Positions 12,514 through 12,814 of a DNA stretch of 12,814 nucleotides are shown here, piece after piece. The DNA comes from FW021-bin31 sp964558275 (lineage in GTDB: Bacteria > Bacteroidota > Bacteroidia > Chitinophagales > Chitinophagaceae), in contig CAZLDH010000082.1 of assembly GCA_964558275.1 (NCBI GenBank), forward strand, positions 1 to 12,814, given 5' to 3'. A model generated the notes under the pieces. That model ran no database searches and was not told the origin of the DNA. It worked only from the letters and a program-made list of their open reading frames with translations. A program made the translations under genes and the position numbers. Within the stretch, counting starts at the first letter, position 1. Each line of letters begins with the position of its first letter.

Positions 12514-12814
12514 TTATACATAGTTTACATCGGCATTATCGATAATTTTCCCATTCACAGTCCTTAATACACGAGAGGGGAACTTCTTCAATACAATATA
12601 ATCATGGGTAGCCATAATGATAGAAGTTCCATAATCTTCACTAATTTTAAACAATAAACGCATAATTCCATTGGCGGTATCCGGATCCAAATTACCGGTA
12701 GGCTCATCTGCTAATATCAACCGCGGAGAATTCAAAAGAGCTCTGGCTATATCAATACGCTGCTGCTCTCCTCCCGAAAGTTCATAAGGCATCTTAAAAC
12801 CTTTGGTCTTCAAA
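12514..12814 (-). CDS. ftsE: FtsE-like ABC transporter ATP-binding protein, 5' end outside window
   Basis: Only the C-terminal ~100 codons are present. The frame continues past the right edge, and the first visible codon, TTG, is an internal leucine rather than a start. The ABC signature is LSGGEQQR, directly followed by IDIARALL. Walker B and D-loop are LILADEPTGNLDP, and the H-loop is IIMATHD. Among short ABC ATPases with this ADEPTGNLD sequence, the continuation MATHDYIVLKKFPSRVLRTVNGKI is closest to FtsE, the ATPase that with FtsX controls cell-wall hydrolases at the division septum. LolD is the main alternative. The stop lies about 47 bases before the rpsO -7 element, with no clear terminator between, so some read-through into rpsO is possible. 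Confidence 0.8.
   Translation of the reverse strand, partial: LKTKGFKMPYELSGGEQQRIDIARALLNSPRLILADEPTGNLDPDTANGIMRLLFKISEDYGTSIIMATHDYIVLKKFPSRVLRTVNGKIIDNADVNYV

Overview
The window looks like a chromosomal segment from a Bacteroidota bacterium, most likely near Chitinophagaceae. The DNA is AT-rich, starts are preceded by A-rich stretches rather than clear Shine-Dalgarno sites, several genes have a TAnnTTTG-type -7 element, and the recognisable proteins have a Bacteroidota flavour. Most genes are housekeeping or general metabolism. I see no phage, insertion sequence, CRISPR array, tRNA or rRNA.

Left part (1-3576): an APC-family amino acid permease on the minus strand runs off the left edge. 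Its expected ATG is followed immediately by an in-frame TGA. To its right are a 55-residue membrane microprotein and queA (queuosine tRNA modification) in tandem on the plus strand, then a GreA/GreB-family elongation factor convergent with queA.

Middle (3716-5207): a hexapeptide-repeat O-acetyltransferase (+) and a macrodomain protein (-) converge so tightly that their stop codons share one TTAA. The macrodomain gene is divergent, across 32 bp, from a 105-residue uncharacterised protein that may be translated from a leaderless or nearly leaderless mRNA.

Right-middle (5233-9823): a secreted M1-like metallopeptidase with an extra C-terminal domain (-), a bidirectional terminator, an ECF sigma factor (-), a 423-bp AT-rich intergenic region with short repeats, and a secreted protein with an FN3-like region and a C-terminal module resembling a divergent type IX secretion sorting domain (+).

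Right part (9850-12814): the classical rpsO-pnp pair on the minus strand, separated by a strong hairpin with a U-tract, preceded by the 3' part of an ftsE-like ABC ATPase gene that runs off the right edge. The translation and RNA-decay genes (queA, gre, rpsO, pnp) are not one operon but separate transcription units bounded by visible promoters and terminators. I found no convincing new multi-gene system. The points most worth a second look are the codon-2 nonsense in the permease, the microprotein before queA, the repeats upstream of the sigma gene, and the C-terminal module of the protein at 8989-9675.
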